DNA of 62,625 nt from Prochlorococcus sp. AG-673-M19 (GCA_003211115.1 QCTP01000003.1:1-62625); one strand, 5' to 3'. Positions 21,829 through 32,427 are shown, numbered from the stretch's first letter. Notes: generated from the letters alone by a model not told the origin. A program made the numbers and translations.

Positions 21829-24800
21829 ATGGATATTAATAAAATTACATTAGATAATAATCTTAAATTAGTTGAAGCTAGTGCTGGGACTGGAAAAAGT
21901 TTTACATTGGCACACATGGTTTTGAGAAATGTTTTGGAAGAAAAAATTAAGCCAGAGGAAATACTTTTATTAAGTTTTACAAAAAATACATGCTCAGAAT
22001 TAAGGGATAAAATACTTTCAAGATTTAATAAATTAAAATTATTTTTACAGAATCAGGGTGGAAATGAAATAGATGATACTCTTTTAGAATGGTATAAAAA
22101 TTATCAGGAGAAGGAAAAATATCCTGAAAAAATAATATTTGAGATTGATAATTTTGTTAATGCAATTTATAAATTAAAAGTAACTACATTTCATTCTTTT
22201 TGTAGAAATATTTTAGAAGAATTTAGTATAGAAATTGGTTCCGCTCAAGATCCATATATTGAAAATAATATAGAAAAGTTATATCAAGAGATAGTAAATG
22301 ATTTGTGGATAGATCAACTTCTAAATCTTGATCCTGAAATAATTTCTTTAGTAAATCAAAAGAAGATCAATTCTAGATTTGGAAGCAAAATTAATAAATC
22401 ATTCTTTATTGAAATTTTAAAAAATATTGATCAAGAAAATATTTGCAAAATTAAAATAAAAAACAAATATAAGAATATTTATATATCAAATTATTTAAAA
22501 GATTTTTTGTTTATTAAATGGCAAGAATTTTGTGACGAATGGAATAAAAACGGCGAAGAATTATTTCTGCAGCTTATTGAATTAGGAAAATTAATAAGAG
22601 AAAATGGAGGTAAAAGTCAGGTCTATGCAGCTAAACCAAGAAAAAATAAGTTTAATCAAATAAATGAATGGATCAAAGAGATTAATCTTAGGCTTGATTC
22701 AGAAGATATAGGTCAACTTTTATATGATATTTCTAAGGAAGATCTTTTATTTAAATATTTTTATAATAAAAATATAAAGAAAGAAATTAAGAAATTTAAT
22801 CTGGATTTTGATCTAAGCAGATTTAAATTACTCCAAGATAAAATTTATAAAATAAAAGAGGGTATTTTTACTGAATTTGTAAGAATATTCATCCAGTTAG
22901 CTTATATAAAACTGATTACTAAAAAGAAAGATTTATCTATTTTTAATTTTAATGATCTTATAAAAACTGTTGAAAATAAATATTTATCTTCAGATCTTAG
23001 TAATGATAAAAGTCTTTCTGATATTCAAAATAGGTTTAAATGTATTTTTGTAGATGAGTTCCAAGATACAGATAATATTCAATGGAACCTAATAAAAAAA
23101 TTTTTTAATACTAAAAAACATTTTTTACTATGTGTTGGGGATCCAAAACAGGCGATTTATAAATTTAGAGGTGGAGATATCGAAACTTATTTAGATGCTA
23201 AATCTGAAGCGATAGAGGTTTTTAGTCTTGAAAATAACTACAGATCTTCAAAAAAATTACTTGATGTTATTAATAAGCTTTATAAAAATGGACTTAAAGA
23301 ATCAAAACTTGAATACAAACAATTAATTGCCAAAAATAATAACAATATTAATTCTAAATCTGAAATTAATAAAGTATTTGAAATTATAGAATTTTCAAAA
23401 AAAGAAATAGATATTGAAGAAATTGTGACTCAATATATAGTTAATTTTCTCTTACTTAATAAAGAAATTGATATTAATAAAATTTCAATTCTTACCTTAT
23501 ATAATTCTCAATGTTTAGAATTAAAAAATAAATTAAAAGAGTTCAATATACCATCCCAGATTAAAAATAAACAAAATGTTTTTGATACAGAAGCAAGTAC
23601 TTTATTAGTCTTTTTTATTGATTCCTTGATAAATCCAAGGCTTTATAGAAATATAACTTTGTTAGCCACATCTAAATTTGTGGAGATAGATATAGAAGAA
23701 TTAATTGATCAACAAATTAGTAAAAAATTAGAAAATTTAACTAATCAATGTATTACTTGGTCTCTTGAATTAAGAGAAAAGGGGTTTTTAACCCTTGTTA
23801 ATGAACTTATTATTAATTACAAGTCATCCTCAATTAATGGTGATCCAGATTTATATGCAAATTTATTTCAATTGTCTGAAATAATTGAAATTGAATTAAT
23901 CAAAAATGACTTTAATCTAAATAAAGTATTTAGATGGTATCAAAATCAGATAGATAATTCTTTAAGAATTTGTACTGGGGACGACTATTTAACCAAGGAT
24001 TATAATCTTCAAAATGGAATTAATCTTTCGACAATTCATAATAGTAAAGGACTTGAGTATGACATAGTCTTATGTCCATATCTATCTTTTATTTCTAATA
24101 AATCAAATAAAACTAAAGGTCCAATTTGGAAATCAATTTTGGATAGGTACTTTTACATAAATATTTCTAATGATTATAGTAAAGTAGAAGAATTTAGTTT
24201 AAAAGAAGAAAGAGATTTATTTAAAGAGAGTGAGAGGTTAATTTATGTAGCGCTTACAAGAAGTAAATATAAGCTTATTATTTTTAATGATAAAGATAAT
24301 ATAAACAATATTCTTAATAATGATTTGCTATCAAACCTAGAGAATATTCATATATATAAGTCAACTATTGAATATAAATTATTAAAAATAAATATTAATG
24401 AATTTTCTAATAGATTTAATATTAATGGGTTAAATAAAAATCTTTGGAAAATAAATAAAGTTAATACAAGAAAACCTAAAATATTTTCTCCTGATGAGGT
24501 TATTTCTTTTTCAAGTTATTCCTCGTGGATTCGAAAAGAAAAAAAAACAGAATCTAGTGCTAATCAATATAAAGATTATGAAGATAATATCTCAATTGTT
24601 AATACTCTCAAAGAAACTTATTTAAATAAATCTAAAAATTATCCAAAATATTTAAATCTGCCTAACCCCTTAAGTGATTTTCCTAAAGGGACTATTGCTG
24701 GAACATGTTTGCATAAAATAATAGAGAGATTTGATTTTCAAAATGATAATTCTGAGAAACTTCTTGATTTAATTATTGAAGAATTAAACTTCTTCCAAAT

Positions 24801-25464
24801 TGATTCTTCTTTGGCATTAAAAGTTAGAGATGGGATCTTGCGAATCATAAATCTTCCACTTGGAAATAAATTACTCAATAAAAGATTAATAGATATATCT
24901 TCAAATAATATTATGAAAGAGTTTAAGTATGATTTACCTCTTTCTTATAATGGAAGAAATATAACTACTAGTGATATTTCAAAATGTTTTTTATTGGATA
25001 AAGAATTTGATTTTGGTGAAGAGTATTCTAATAAAATTAATGATCTCCAAATTTTAAATAAAGGGTTTCATTCAGGATGTGTCGACTGCATAATACCAAT
25101 AGGAAATACTTTAGAGGAAAGTAAATGGTGGGTAATTGATTGGAAAAGTAATTTTATCTCTGGAAGTGAAAATAGTGATTGTTTTCCTGAAAACTATAAC
25201 TATGAAAACATGAAAGAAGAAATGATTAAACATCATTATCCATTGCAATCTCATCTTTATTTGTTGGCTTTGCACAGATTGTTAAAGTGGAGATTAAAAA
25301 ACTATCAACCTAAGTTTCATCTTGGGGGATATGTATATATATTTTTAAAAGGATTGCCTGATATTAAATTGTTTGAAAAATCTTTGGAGAAAGATATTTG
25401 CCCAGGTCTTTTTATTAGCTCTGCTCCAATTAATAGAATTAATTATCTAGATAATATTTTTTAA
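21829..25464 (+). CDS. recB: exodeoxyribonuclease V beta subunit (helicase-nuclease)
   Basis: The 1211-residue protein has UvrD-type helicase motifs: Walker A ASAGTGKS (17-24), LLSFTKN, VDEFQDTD (about 406-413) and VGDPKQAIYKFRGGD just after. A C-terminal RecB nuclease domain carries GCVDCII and VIDWKSN (about 1103-1109) with the catalytic Asp and Lys. It is a 3'-5' helicase and the only nuclease site of the complex. recD starts directly after its stop codon. All key motifs are intact, so the enzyme should be functional. Confidence 0.96.
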   Translation: MDINKITLDNNLKLVEASAGTGKSFTLAHMVLRNVLEEKIKPEEILLLSFTKNTCSELRDKILSRFNKLKLFLQNQGGNEIDDTLLEWYKNYQEKEKYPEKIIFEIDNFVNAIYKLKVTTFHSFCRNILEEFSIEIGSAQDPYIENNIEKLYQEIVNDLWIDQLLNLDPEIISLVNQKKINSRFGSKINKSFFIEILKNIDQENICKIKIKNKYKNIYISNYLKDFLFIKWQEFCDEWNKNGEELFLQLIELGKLIRENGGKSQVYAAKPRKNKFNQINEWIKEINLRLDSEDIGQLLYDISKEDLLFKYFYNKNIKKEIKKFNLDFDLSRFKLLQDKIYKIKEGIFTEFVRIFIQLAYIKLITKKKDLSIFNFNDLIKTVENKYLSSDLSNDKSLSDIQNRFKCIFVDEFQDTDNIQWNLIKKFFNTKKHFLLCVGDPKQAIYKFRGGDIETYLDAKSEAIEVFSLENNYRSSKKLLDVINKLYKNGLKESKLEYKQLIAKNNNNINSKSEINKVFEIIEFSKKEIDIEEIVTQYIVNFLLLNKEIDINKISILTLYNSQCLELKNKLKEFNIPSQIKNKQNVFDTEASTLLVFFIDSLINPRLYRNITLLATSKFVEIDIEELIDQQISKKLENLTNQCITWSLELREKGFLTLVNELIINYKSSSINGDPDLYANLFQLSEIIEIELIKNDFNLNKVFRWYQNQIDNSLRICTGDDYLTKDYNLQNGINLSTIHNSKGLEYDIVLCPYLSFISNKSNKTKGPIWKSILDRYFYINISNDYSKVEEFSLKEERDLFKESERLIYVALTRSKYKLIIFNDKDNINNILNNDLLSNLENIHIYKSTIEYKLLKININEFSNRFNINGLNKNLWKINKVNTRKPKIFSPDEVISFSSYSSWIRKEKKTESSANQYKDYEDNISIVNTLKETYLNKSKNYPKYLNLPNPLSDFPKGTIAGTCLHKIIERFDFQNDNSEKLLDLIIEELNFFQIDSSLALKVRDGILRIINLPLGNKLLNKRLIDISSNNIMKEFKYDLPLSYNGRNITTSDISKCFLLDKEFDFGEEYSNKINDLQILNKGFHSGCVDCIIPIGNTLEESKWWVIDWKSNFISGSENSDCFPENYNYENMKEEMIKHHYPLQSHLYLLALHRLLKWRLKNYQPKFHLGGYVYIFLKGLPDIKLFEKSLEKDICPGLFISSAPINRINYLDNIF

Positions 25465-27153
25465 ATGTATATTTATAGTCCAAATATTGAAGAATTTGAA
25501 TATAGTCATATATTTAATCTGCTAAAGGATATTTTTAAATTTAATGAAAAAAAATACGGAGATTATGTTAAAGATACATTAAAAATATTATTAGAATTTG
25601 AGAAAAATGGTGAAACTATAATAGAAGTTGATAAGATTTCAATATTCTTCGATTTATTAAAAGATGGATGGCCTAATGAACACTTAAAAGTTTTAAAGGA
25701 TTTAGGATTATTAAATACATCAAATGCCCCGTTCGTTTTTTATGATAGAAAATTAACACTAGCAAAATGGTCTGGAAAGATAGATAGAGTTATTAATACC
25801 TTCTTAAAAAAAATAGATAAAATTGCAATAAATACAAATACTGATAATAAACTTGATCAAATTAAAAATATTTTTGAAAGTTCAAATTTAGTTTTTTTGC
25901 AAGGTGGACCAGGTACAGGAAAAACTACTCTGGTGATAAATTTTATATTGTATTATTTAAAAAGTGATAGTTTTTTAAATATAGGACTCGCTGCACCTAC
26001 TGGAAAAGCCACCTCTAGGCTAAAGGAATCTCTTAATGAACAAAAAGATATTTTAAGCAAAAGTCTTGATCAAATAGAATGTCAAACTTTACATAAATGG
26101 ATTTTCAATTCTCATCAAAAAACAATTAAATTAAAATTTAAATTAAAGGAATTAGATATTTTCATTATTGATGAAATGTCAATGGTAAATATTGATATGA
26201 TTGAATCAGTTTTAGATTTACTAGCTAAAGACTGTAAAATTATTCTCGTTGGTGATAGGAATCAATTATCTCCTGTAAAAAATTGTTCTATCTGGAATTA
26301 TTTATTTGAATATTCTGATAACAAACTAATTCAATCTTGTATAGTTAATCTAAAGAAAAGTTTTAGAAATAGTGGGGATATTGAATTACTTAGTAATCTA
26401 ATATTTAATAACACAAATTCTTTATTTCAGAAAAAGATAAAAGATTTAGGAAATGAAAATAAACCAAAAGAAGTAAATATTATAAAAAGTAATAATAAAA
26501 ATATTCCTTTAGGTCTTGTAAATTTAATTCAAAATTACCTTAATGAATTAAAACAATCAACATCAAATCTAAGTAAAAAAAAATATATCTTTGATAATAA
26601 TATTGGTGATTTAATGATTCATGAAAAAGATTTAGTTAATAAAATATTATTTAATTTACAGAGACATTTGATTTTATGCGAAAAAAATACTGGTAATTGG
26701 AGTGTTGAAAATATAAATGATATCCTTATTGGCAAAACAAAACCTTACGATTTCAAAGCCCTTGATGAAGGGTTGCCAATTATGTGTACAAAAAATAATA
26801 ATCAGCTTGGAATATCAAATGGAGATATTGGTGTTTTAATAGGAATAAATGATAATAGGAAATATCTTTTTAGGAAATTTAATGATAATAATGAACTTAT
26901 AGTTGAATTGATCGATCCATCAGCATTAGAAAATGTTGTTCCAGCTATTGCAATTACAATTCATAAATCTCAAGGAAGCGAATCTGAGAAAGTAAGTATT
27001 TTGTGGTCCAAAAAATCCAAATTACCTGAATCTATAAATAGTGCTGAAATAGAAAATGAGAATATATTCTTCAGAGATAATTATGAGAAAAGATTGCTTT
27101 ATACAGCTATAACAAGAGCTAAGAAACTTTTAGATATTTATTATTTAAATTAG
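25465..27153 (+). CDS. recD: exodeoxyribonuclease V alpha subunit (5'-3' helicase)
   Basis: The 562-residue SF1B helicase has Walker A GGPGTGKTTL (about 147-156), DEMSMV (about 235-240), VGDRNQLSPV (about 256-265) and motif V-VI segments AITIHKSQGSE and LLYTAITRAKK near the C-terminus. It completes RecBCD. The ATG immediately follows the recB TAA (TAAATG), so translation is coupled. Confidence 0.95.
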   Translation: MYIYSPNIEEFEYSHIFNLLKDIFKFNEKKYGDYVKDTLKILLEFEKNGETIIEVDKISIFFDLLKDGWPNEHLKVLKDLGLLNTSNAPFVFYDRKLTLAKWSGKIDRVINTFLKKIDKIAINTNTDNKLDQIKNIFESSNLVFLQGGPGTGKTTLVINFILYYLKSDSFLNIGLAAPTGKATSRLKESLNEQKDILSKSLDQIECQTLHKWIFNSHQKTIKLKFKLKELDIFIIDEMSMVNIDMIESVLDLLAKDCKIILVGDRNQLSPVKNCSIWNYLFEYSDNKLIQSCIVNLKKSFRNSGDIELLSNLIFNNTNSLFQKKIKDLGNENKPKEVNIIKSNNKNIPLGLVNLIQNYLNELKQSTSNLSKKKYIFDNNIGDLMIHEKDLVNKILFNLQRHLILCEKNTGNWSVENINDILIGKTKPYDFKALDEGLPIMCTKNNNQLGISNGDIGVLIGINDNRKYLFRKFNDNNELIVELIDPSALENVVPAIAITIHKSQGSESEKVSILWSKKSKLPESINSAEIENENIFFRDNYEKRLLYTAITRAKKLLDIYYLN

Positions 27154-27258
27154 AACTTAATTGCTATATATTAGTCGGATTTAAACCTCTAGATGCTAGA
27201 TTAGTAATTCGGCTCTGAAAGGCTAATCAACAATTTAAGATTCTTTATATAAATGTTG

Positions 27259-27287
27259 AATGCTTGATCAGATGATAATCAGGCATT
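27259..27287 (+). promoter_or_regulatory. hairpin occupying the ribosome site of deaD
   Basis: Arms aatgcttgat (27259-27268) and atcaggcatt (27278-27287) form 10 consecutive pairs (one G-U) around a 9-nt loop. The stem ends 4 nt before ATG 27292, and no separate Shine-Dalgarno is visible. Such a structure should limit translation initiation until opened, a plausible cold- or helicase-responsive control for a DEAD-box gene. The function is inferred; no T-run follows, so it is not a standard terminator. Confidence 0.5.
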
Positions 27288-27291
27288 CTTC

Positions 27292-29073
27292 ATGGCATCA
27301 AATAATGAAAATCAATTGGTAGATAGAGATAAGGATAATTTGAGTGGAAAAGCTTTTTCTAAAAGTGATTCAAGTGAAAATGAAATTAAAATTGTTTCTG
27401 AAGATCAAATTCCTCTTCAGGAAGAAATTATAGACAATGGGTTTGCTTGTTTTGGCTTTAATAAATCAATATTAAATTCATTAGAAAATAAAGGATATAA
27501 ATCTCCTACACCTATACAAAAAGCAGCAATCCCAGAATTAATGCGTGGAAAAGATTTGTTAGGTCAAGCTCAAACAGGGACAGGTAAAACAGCTGCCTTT
27601 GCTCTCCCAATAATAGAAAAACTTGAAAATAATAAAGAATCAAATGCTAAAGTTTTGGTTATGACCCCAACTAGAGAATTAGCTACTCAAGTAGCAGATT
27701 CTTTCAAAAGTTATAGTGCTGAATCAACCAATTTAAGAACATTAGCGATATACGGAGGTACTGATTTTAGAACTCAAATCTCATCATTAAAGAGGAAAAC
27801 TGACATAGTCGTTGGAACACCCGGAAGAATAATGGATCATATTAGACAAGGAACTTTTAAGATAAATAATATAAATTGCCTCGTACTTGATGAGGCGGAT
27901 GAAATGTTAAAAATGGGATTTCTTGAGGATATCGAATGGATAATAGATAAACTTCCTGAAAACAAACAAATGGTATTGTTTTCTGCCACAATGCCAAATG
28001 AGATAAGAAATATAGCAAAAAAATATCTTAATGAACCCGCTGAAATACTTATTAAAAGTGTAAAGAAAGAAACTCAATTAATTACTCAAAGATTTATTAA
28101 TGTTCAAAGACACCATAAGTTGGCTGCTCTAAAAAGAATATTAGAAATTACTAATGAAGGAGTAATAATATTTGTGAGGACAAAATTACTTACTACTTCA
28201 ATAGCTGAGGCCTTAGAGAACTCGGGCCATAGTGTTGCTGTTCTGAATGGAGACATTCCCCAGAATCAAAGAGAAAATACTGTAGATAGATTAAAAAAGG
28301 GATTTATTGATATTCTAGTGGCAACTGATGTGGCAGCAAGAGGATTAGATGTTGAAAGGATTAAACTTGTTATTAATTATGATTTTCCATTTGATAAGGA
28401 AACATATACTCATAGAATTGGAAGAACAGGCAGAGCAGGTAGATCTGGAGAAGCAATCTTATTTGTTAATCAAAGAGAAAAAAATTTTTTAAGGAACTTG
28501 GAAAATTCTACAAGAAATAAAATTGAAGAAATTGAGATACCAAATAATCAAATAATTAATGAAAAAAGAATGGGGAAATTAATTTCAAATTTGAATGAGA
28601 GTTCTCTTGCTTATGAAAATAATGAAGAGAAAAAAGCATTGATGATCGATATCCTTGATACCTTAAAAGATAAGCATTCTATGGATGAATCAAATATTGC
28701 AATGGCAGCTATAAATTTAGCAATAGGTAATAAATCCTTTTTTATTAATGAAGATGAGTCATGGATATATAGGCAAAATAATTCTGATCGTAATAGATCA
28801 AATAGAAATGGATACGGAAATAATCGTATGAGAAATTCAAATAGAAGAAACAATTATCAAAATGATTCTTTTGAAACTTATAGATTTAATATTGGGAAAA
28901 TGGATAGGGTTAGAGTGGCAAATATTATTTCTTCAATATGTAACTCTACTAATATTAATGGAAGATCTATAGGAAAGATACAAATATTTAACGACTATAG
29001 TTTGGTTGATTTGCCAAGAGATTTGCATGGTGAAGTTAGGAACAAATTGAGAAATTTAAAAATAAAAAATTAA
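27292..29073 (+). CDS. deaD: ATP-dependent DEAD-box RNA helicase
   Basis: The 593-residue protein has the full SF2 motif set: TPIQKAAIP (Q), AQTGTGKT (I), PTRELA (Ia), DEAD within VLDEADEML, SATMP (III), ATDVAARGLD (V) and HRIGRTGRAGR (VI). An Arg/Asn-rich low-complexity stretch follows (about 495-525), then a C-terminal DbpA-like RNA-binding domain (about 532-593). This is the DeaD/CsdA layout, which acts in ribosome assembly and mRNA unwinding, often at low temperature. It has a 138-nt leader with a hairpin directly before the start. Confidence 0.95.
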   Translation: MASNNENQLVDRDKDNLSGKAFSKSDSSENEIKIVSEDQIPLQEEIIDNGFACFGFNKSILNSLENKGYKSPTPIQKAAIPELMRGKDLLGQAQTGTGKTAAFALPIIEKLENNKESNAKVLVMTPTRELATQVADSFKSYSAESTNLRTLAIYGGTDFRTQISSLKRKTDIVVGTPGRIMDHIRQGTFKINNINCLVLDEADEMLKMGFLEDIEWIIDKLPENKQMVLFSATMPNEIRNIAKKYLNEPAEILIKSVKKETQLITQRFINVQRHHKLAALKRILEITNEGVIIFVRTKLLTTSIAEALENSGHSVAVLNGDIPQNQRENTVDRLKKGFIDILVATDVAARGLDVERIKLVINYDFPFDKETYTHRIGRTGRAGRSGEAILFVNQREKNFLRNLENSTRNKIEEIEIPNNQIINEKRMGKLISNLNESSLAYENNEEKKALMIDILDTLKDKHSMDESNIAMAAINLAIGNKSFFINEDESWIYRQNNSDRNRSNRNGYGNNRMRNSNRRNNYQNDSFETYRFNIGKMDRVRVANIISSICNSTNINGRSIGKIQIFNDYSLVDLPRDLHGEVRNKLRNLKIKN

Positions 29074-29082
29074 CTTTAGATC

Positions 29083-29364
29083 ATGAGATCTACTATAAAA
29101 AATGTTTTTGTTTTGGTTAACTTTTTACTTTTAGTAGGCTATTTAGATTTTGAATATTTAGCTGAAACAAAAAAAAAATCAATTATAAATTTATTTTGTG
29201 TTCAAAATTTTAAGGAGGAAATGCTAAAAGCTAAGATGAATTATGATGAAGAAATTGCTAAATATACTTGTGATTGCTATTTAGGGGAATTTATAAATAC
29301 TAATAGTCATCAAAAAGCAATAAATAAATGTAAGTTAGAAACTAAGAAAAACTTTAATTTATAA
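29083..29364 (+). CDS. small secreted cysteine-containing protein, unknown
   Basis: The 93-residue protein has an N-terminal hydrophobic segment (about 5-22) usable as a signal peptide or anchor. The mature part is Lys-rich with four Cys (in LFCVQNF, YTCDCYL and NKCKL), which could form disulfides outside the cytoplasm. I do not recognise the family. It sits 9 nt after deaD and 9 nt before the ABC exporter gene, so it is likely co-transcribed. Confidence 0.6.
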   Translation: MRSTIKNVFVLVNFLLLVGYLDFEYLAETKKKSIINLFCVQNFKEEMLKAKMNYDEEIAKYTCDCYLGEFINTNSHQKAINKCKLETKKNFNL

Positions 29365-29373
29365 TAAATTAAA

Positions 29374-31146
29374 ATGAGATATACAAATAATCAAAATCCT
29401 ATTGTAAGACTTTATCTGAATTTAAGAGATGAAAGATTTTTACTTTCTTTCGCTTTCTTAAGTTCGATAATAAATAAAATCCTAGATTTAGCTCCTCCAG
29501 TAATTATTGGTCTTGCAGTTGATATTGTAGTTAAAGAGAAGGATTCTTGGATTTCTAGCTTAGGGATAAAAGAAGTTCCAATCCAATTAATATTTCTTGC
29601 ATTTGCTTCAGGGATAATATGGTCAGGAGAATCCTTCTTTGAATATTTATATTCGGTTTTGTGGAGAAATTTAGCTCAGATATCCCAACATAAATTGAGA
29701 ATAAGGGCTTATAAGCACATACAGGAATTAGATATGGCTTTCTTTGAAAACGATAATACGGGTAGGCTTTTATCTATTTTAAATGATGATGTTAATCAAC
29801 TTGAGAGGTTCCTTGATCAAGGGGCTAATCAACTTATTCAGTTATTTATTACTGTCTTAATTATTGGAGGGACAATGATTTTCGTCGCGCCAAAAATTGC
29901 ATTATTTGCTTTCATACCTATCCCTTTAATATTTCTTGGATCAATAAGATTTCAAAGTAAACTATCTCCAAAATATAAAGATGTCAGGAATAAAGCAGGA
30001 CTTTTAGCTTCTAGATTAAATAATAATTTAAGCGGGATTCTTACGATAAAGAGCTTTACTAAAGAGAATTGGGAGCTTAATAGATTAAATAAAGAAAGTC
30101 TTGCATATCAAAGAAGTAATAAAGCAGCAATAAAATTATCTTCAGCTTTTATTCCCCTAATAAGATTTGCTATTTTATTTGCTTTTGTAGCCATTTTACT
30201 AATTGGAGGTTTTCAAACCTGGAATAAGGTACTTAGTGTAGGAACGTATAGCTTTTTAGTTTTTATTACGCAAAGATTATTATGGCCTTTGACTACTTTA
30301 GGGCATGTTTTAGATGATTTCCAACGCTCACTGGCATCAATAAATAGAGTTATGGATCTTATAGATACACCTATAAAAATAAAAGATGGCAAAATAAAAA
30401 TTGAATCTAAAGATATCAAAGGTGAGATTATTTTTGAAAAAGTAAATTTTAATTATCCTGGGAGAGATTCAACATTAAAGAACATTGATTTTAAAATTCA
30501 AAGTAACACTACTTTAGGAATTGTTGGTTTAACTGGTTCTGGTAAAAGTACGATTATTAAACTTCTTCTAAGGATTTATGATTGTAATAAAGGTTTAATA
30601 TCTTTGGATAACATTCCAATAAAGGATATAAATTTAAAAGATTTAAGAAAATGTATTTCTCTAGTAAGTCAAGAAACGTATTTATTTCATGGAACTGTTC
30701 AGGAAAATATTGCCTATGGTGCAAGCAATCCAAAAATTAAAGATATTGTAAGAGCATCAAAAATTGCTGAAGCTCATAAATTTATTGAACAATTACCAGA
30801 TGGTTATAAAACAGTCGTTGGTGAAAGGGGACAAAGACTTTCTGGGGGACAACGTCAAAGAATAGCTTTGGCGAGAGCTGTTTTAAAGGATGCCCCGATT
30901 TTGATCTTAGATGAGGCTACTGCTTCAGTTGATAACGAGACAGAAGTTTTAATTCAAAAATCATTATCTAAAATAACTAAAGAAAGAACAACAATAGTTA
31001 TAGCTCATAGATTAAGTACAATTAAAAACGCTGACAATATTATTGTTATTGATAAGGGCAAGATAATCGAAAGTGGGAAACATGATCTTCTACTAAATAA
31101 CAAAAATGTTTATTCTGATTTATGGAATGTTCAGGTTGGTGTTTAG
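29374..31146 (+). CDS. ABC-type multidrug/lipid exporter half-transporter
   Basis: The 590-residue protein has an N-terminal six-helix exporter domain (about 1-325) fused to an ATPase domain. The ATPase carries Walker A GLTGSGKST (about 386-394), signature LSGGQRQRIALARA, Walker B ILILDEATASVD and switch IAHRLSTI. Architecture and length fit MsbA/BmrA-like homodimeric exporters. The substrate (lipid, peptide or drug) cannot be told from sequence. It is the last gene of the deaD run. Confidence 0.93.
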   Translation: MRYTNNQNPIVRLYLNLRDERFLLSFAFLSSIINKILDLAPPVIIGLAVDIVVKEKDSWISSLGIKEVPIQLIFLAFASGIIWSGESFFEYLYSVLWRNLAQISQHKLRIRAYKHIQELDMAFFENDNTGRLLSILNDDVNQLERFLDQGANQLIQLFITVLIIGGTMIFVAPKIALFAFIPIPLIFLGSIRFQSKLSPKYKDVRNKAGLLASRLNNNLSGILTIKSFTKENWELNRLNKESLAYQRSNKAAIKLSSAFIPLIRFAILFAFVAILLIGGFQTWNKVLSVGTYSFLVFITQRLLWPLTTLGHVLDDFQRSLASINRVMDLIDTPIKIKDGKIKIESKDIKGEIIFEKVNFNYPGRDSTLKNIDFKIQSNTTLGIVGLTGSGKSTIIKLLLRIYDCNKGLISLDNIPIKDINLKDLRKCISLVSQETYLFHGTVQENIAYGASNPKIKDIVRASKIAEAHKFIEQLPDGYKTVVGERGQRLSGGQRQRIALARAVLKDAPILILDEATASVDNETEVLIQKSLSKITKERTTIVIAHRLSTIKNADNIIVIDKGKIIESGKHDLLLNNKNVYSDLWNVQVGV

Positions 31147-31164
31147 TAGATATCTTTTTTAAAA

Positions 31165-31722
31165 TTATATTAAAAAGTTAAATGATTCTATAACATTATT
31201 AAATATCCCATCTACTTTACTCCATCTATCTTCATTTGTTCCTACTGCGAATGTATATAAAGTTCCTCTATCAATAACAACAGTCGCAAGTTCATGTCGA
31301 TCTTGATCATTCAGTTTTAATTGATATTCCAAGTCATAAAAAATATGATTTGAGGCTTCTCTTTTGTTCGCATCAACTAGTTTGACTGATCTGCCTGAAC
31401 CTTCTGGAGCAATAACTTTATCTATTAATGTTTGTCCAACTTCAACTGGACTTCCTAATTGTTCTAAATCAACTTCTTTATTAACATCTGATACCACTAA
31501 ACTTAGTGTCTCATTACTATTTATCAAATCATGGTAGATAATTTCAGGACCTCCATCTACTTTCACTCTGGTCCAACCTGTAGGATATAAAAAAGCATAT
31601 CTACCATCAGGACTTTGATAAGCCTCTAGCCCAGCATTTAGACCCCCACTACAAGCACTTAAGGTAAAGCATAAAAATATTAATAATAGATATTTAAAAG
31701 GATTAAATTTCATATTTTTCAT
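31165..31722 (-). CDS. psbP: PsbP-family photosystem II lipoprotein (CyanoP)
   Basis: The 185-residue protein has a lipoprotein signal peptide with lipobox LSAC (Cys24) and a PsbP domain (YQSPDGRYAFLYPTGWTRV, then GSPVEVGQTLIDKV and YDLEYQLK, ending VIESFNFLI). CyanoP is a lumenal thylakoid lipoprotein involved in photosystem II assembly. Start ATG 31722 or the ATG three codons later are both possible; the second gives MKFNPFKY. It is convergent with the ABC exporter gene (18-nt gap) and divergent from recR. Confidence 0.93.
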   Translation of the reverse strand: MKNMKFNPFKYLLLIFLCFTLSACSGGLNAGLEAYQSPDGRYAFLYPTGWTRVKVDGGPEIIYHDLINSNETLSLVVSDVNKEVDLEQLGSPVEVGQTLIDKVIAPEGSGRSVKLVDANKREASNHIFYDLEYQLKLNDQDRHELATVVIDRGTLYTFAVGTNEDRWSKVDGIFNNVIESFNFLI

Positions 31723-31825
31723 TTTTAAGAAATTATTAATTAAAAATATAATAAGACATTAAAAGCAAACAAATAGAACAAATTCCAAATAATGCGTCTA
31801 AATTAATCTTAGAAAAAATTTAGTC

Positions 31826-32425
31826 TTGATAACTTTTACCAAACCACTTTCAAAATTAATCGCTCATTTTGAGAAATTCCCTGGAATTGGTCCAAGAACA
31901 GCTCAAAGGTTGGCATTATTTATTCTAAAACAACCCGAAAAGAGTATAAGAGATTTTTCTAATGCATTATTAGAGGCTCACAGTAATGTGGGGCATTGTA
32001 AAAAATGCTTTAATTTAACTTCAGAAGAAGAGTGCGAAATATGCAGAAATACTGAAAGAAATCAAAAAATAATTTGTGTAGTTGCAGAAACTAAAGACTT
32101 ATTAGCCTTAGAAAGAGCAAGGGAGTATAAGGGCGTTTATCATGTTATTGGGGGATTAATTTCTCCAATGGATTCAATTGGTCCAGAATTATTAGAGATC
32201 AGAAGTTTGATTGAGAGAGTAAGTAAATCAGAGGTTGATGAAATTATACTGGCATTAACTCCAAGCGTTGAAGGCGATACAACAAGTCTATATATAGGAA
32301 AATTATTAACCCCTTTTACGAAAGTAACGAGAATTGCTTATGGACTGCCAATGGGTAGTGAACTTGAATACGTTGATGAAGTGACTCTAGCAAGAGCATT
32401 AGAAGGTAGAACAACTTTAATTTAA
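31826..32425 (+). CDS. recR: recombination protein RecR
   Basis: The 199-residue protein has an N-terminal helix-hairpin-helix region ([18 protein letters not shown]), a C4 zinc finger ([16 protein letters not shown]) and a Toprim domain ([15 protein letters not shown]). RecR acts with RecF/RecO to load RecA at gaps. The start is TTG 31826. It lies 2 nt before lipA. Confidence 0.96.
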   Translation: MITFTKPLSKLIAHFEKFPGIGPRTAQRLALFILKQPEKSIRDFSNALLEAHSNVGHCKKCFNLTSEEECEICRNTERNQKIICVVAETKDLLALERAREYKGVYHVIGGLISPMDSIGPELLEIRSLIERVSKSEVDEIILALTPSVEGDTTSLYIGKLLTPFTKVTRIAYGLPMGSELEYVDEVTLARALEGRTTLI

Positions 32426-32427
32426 AA

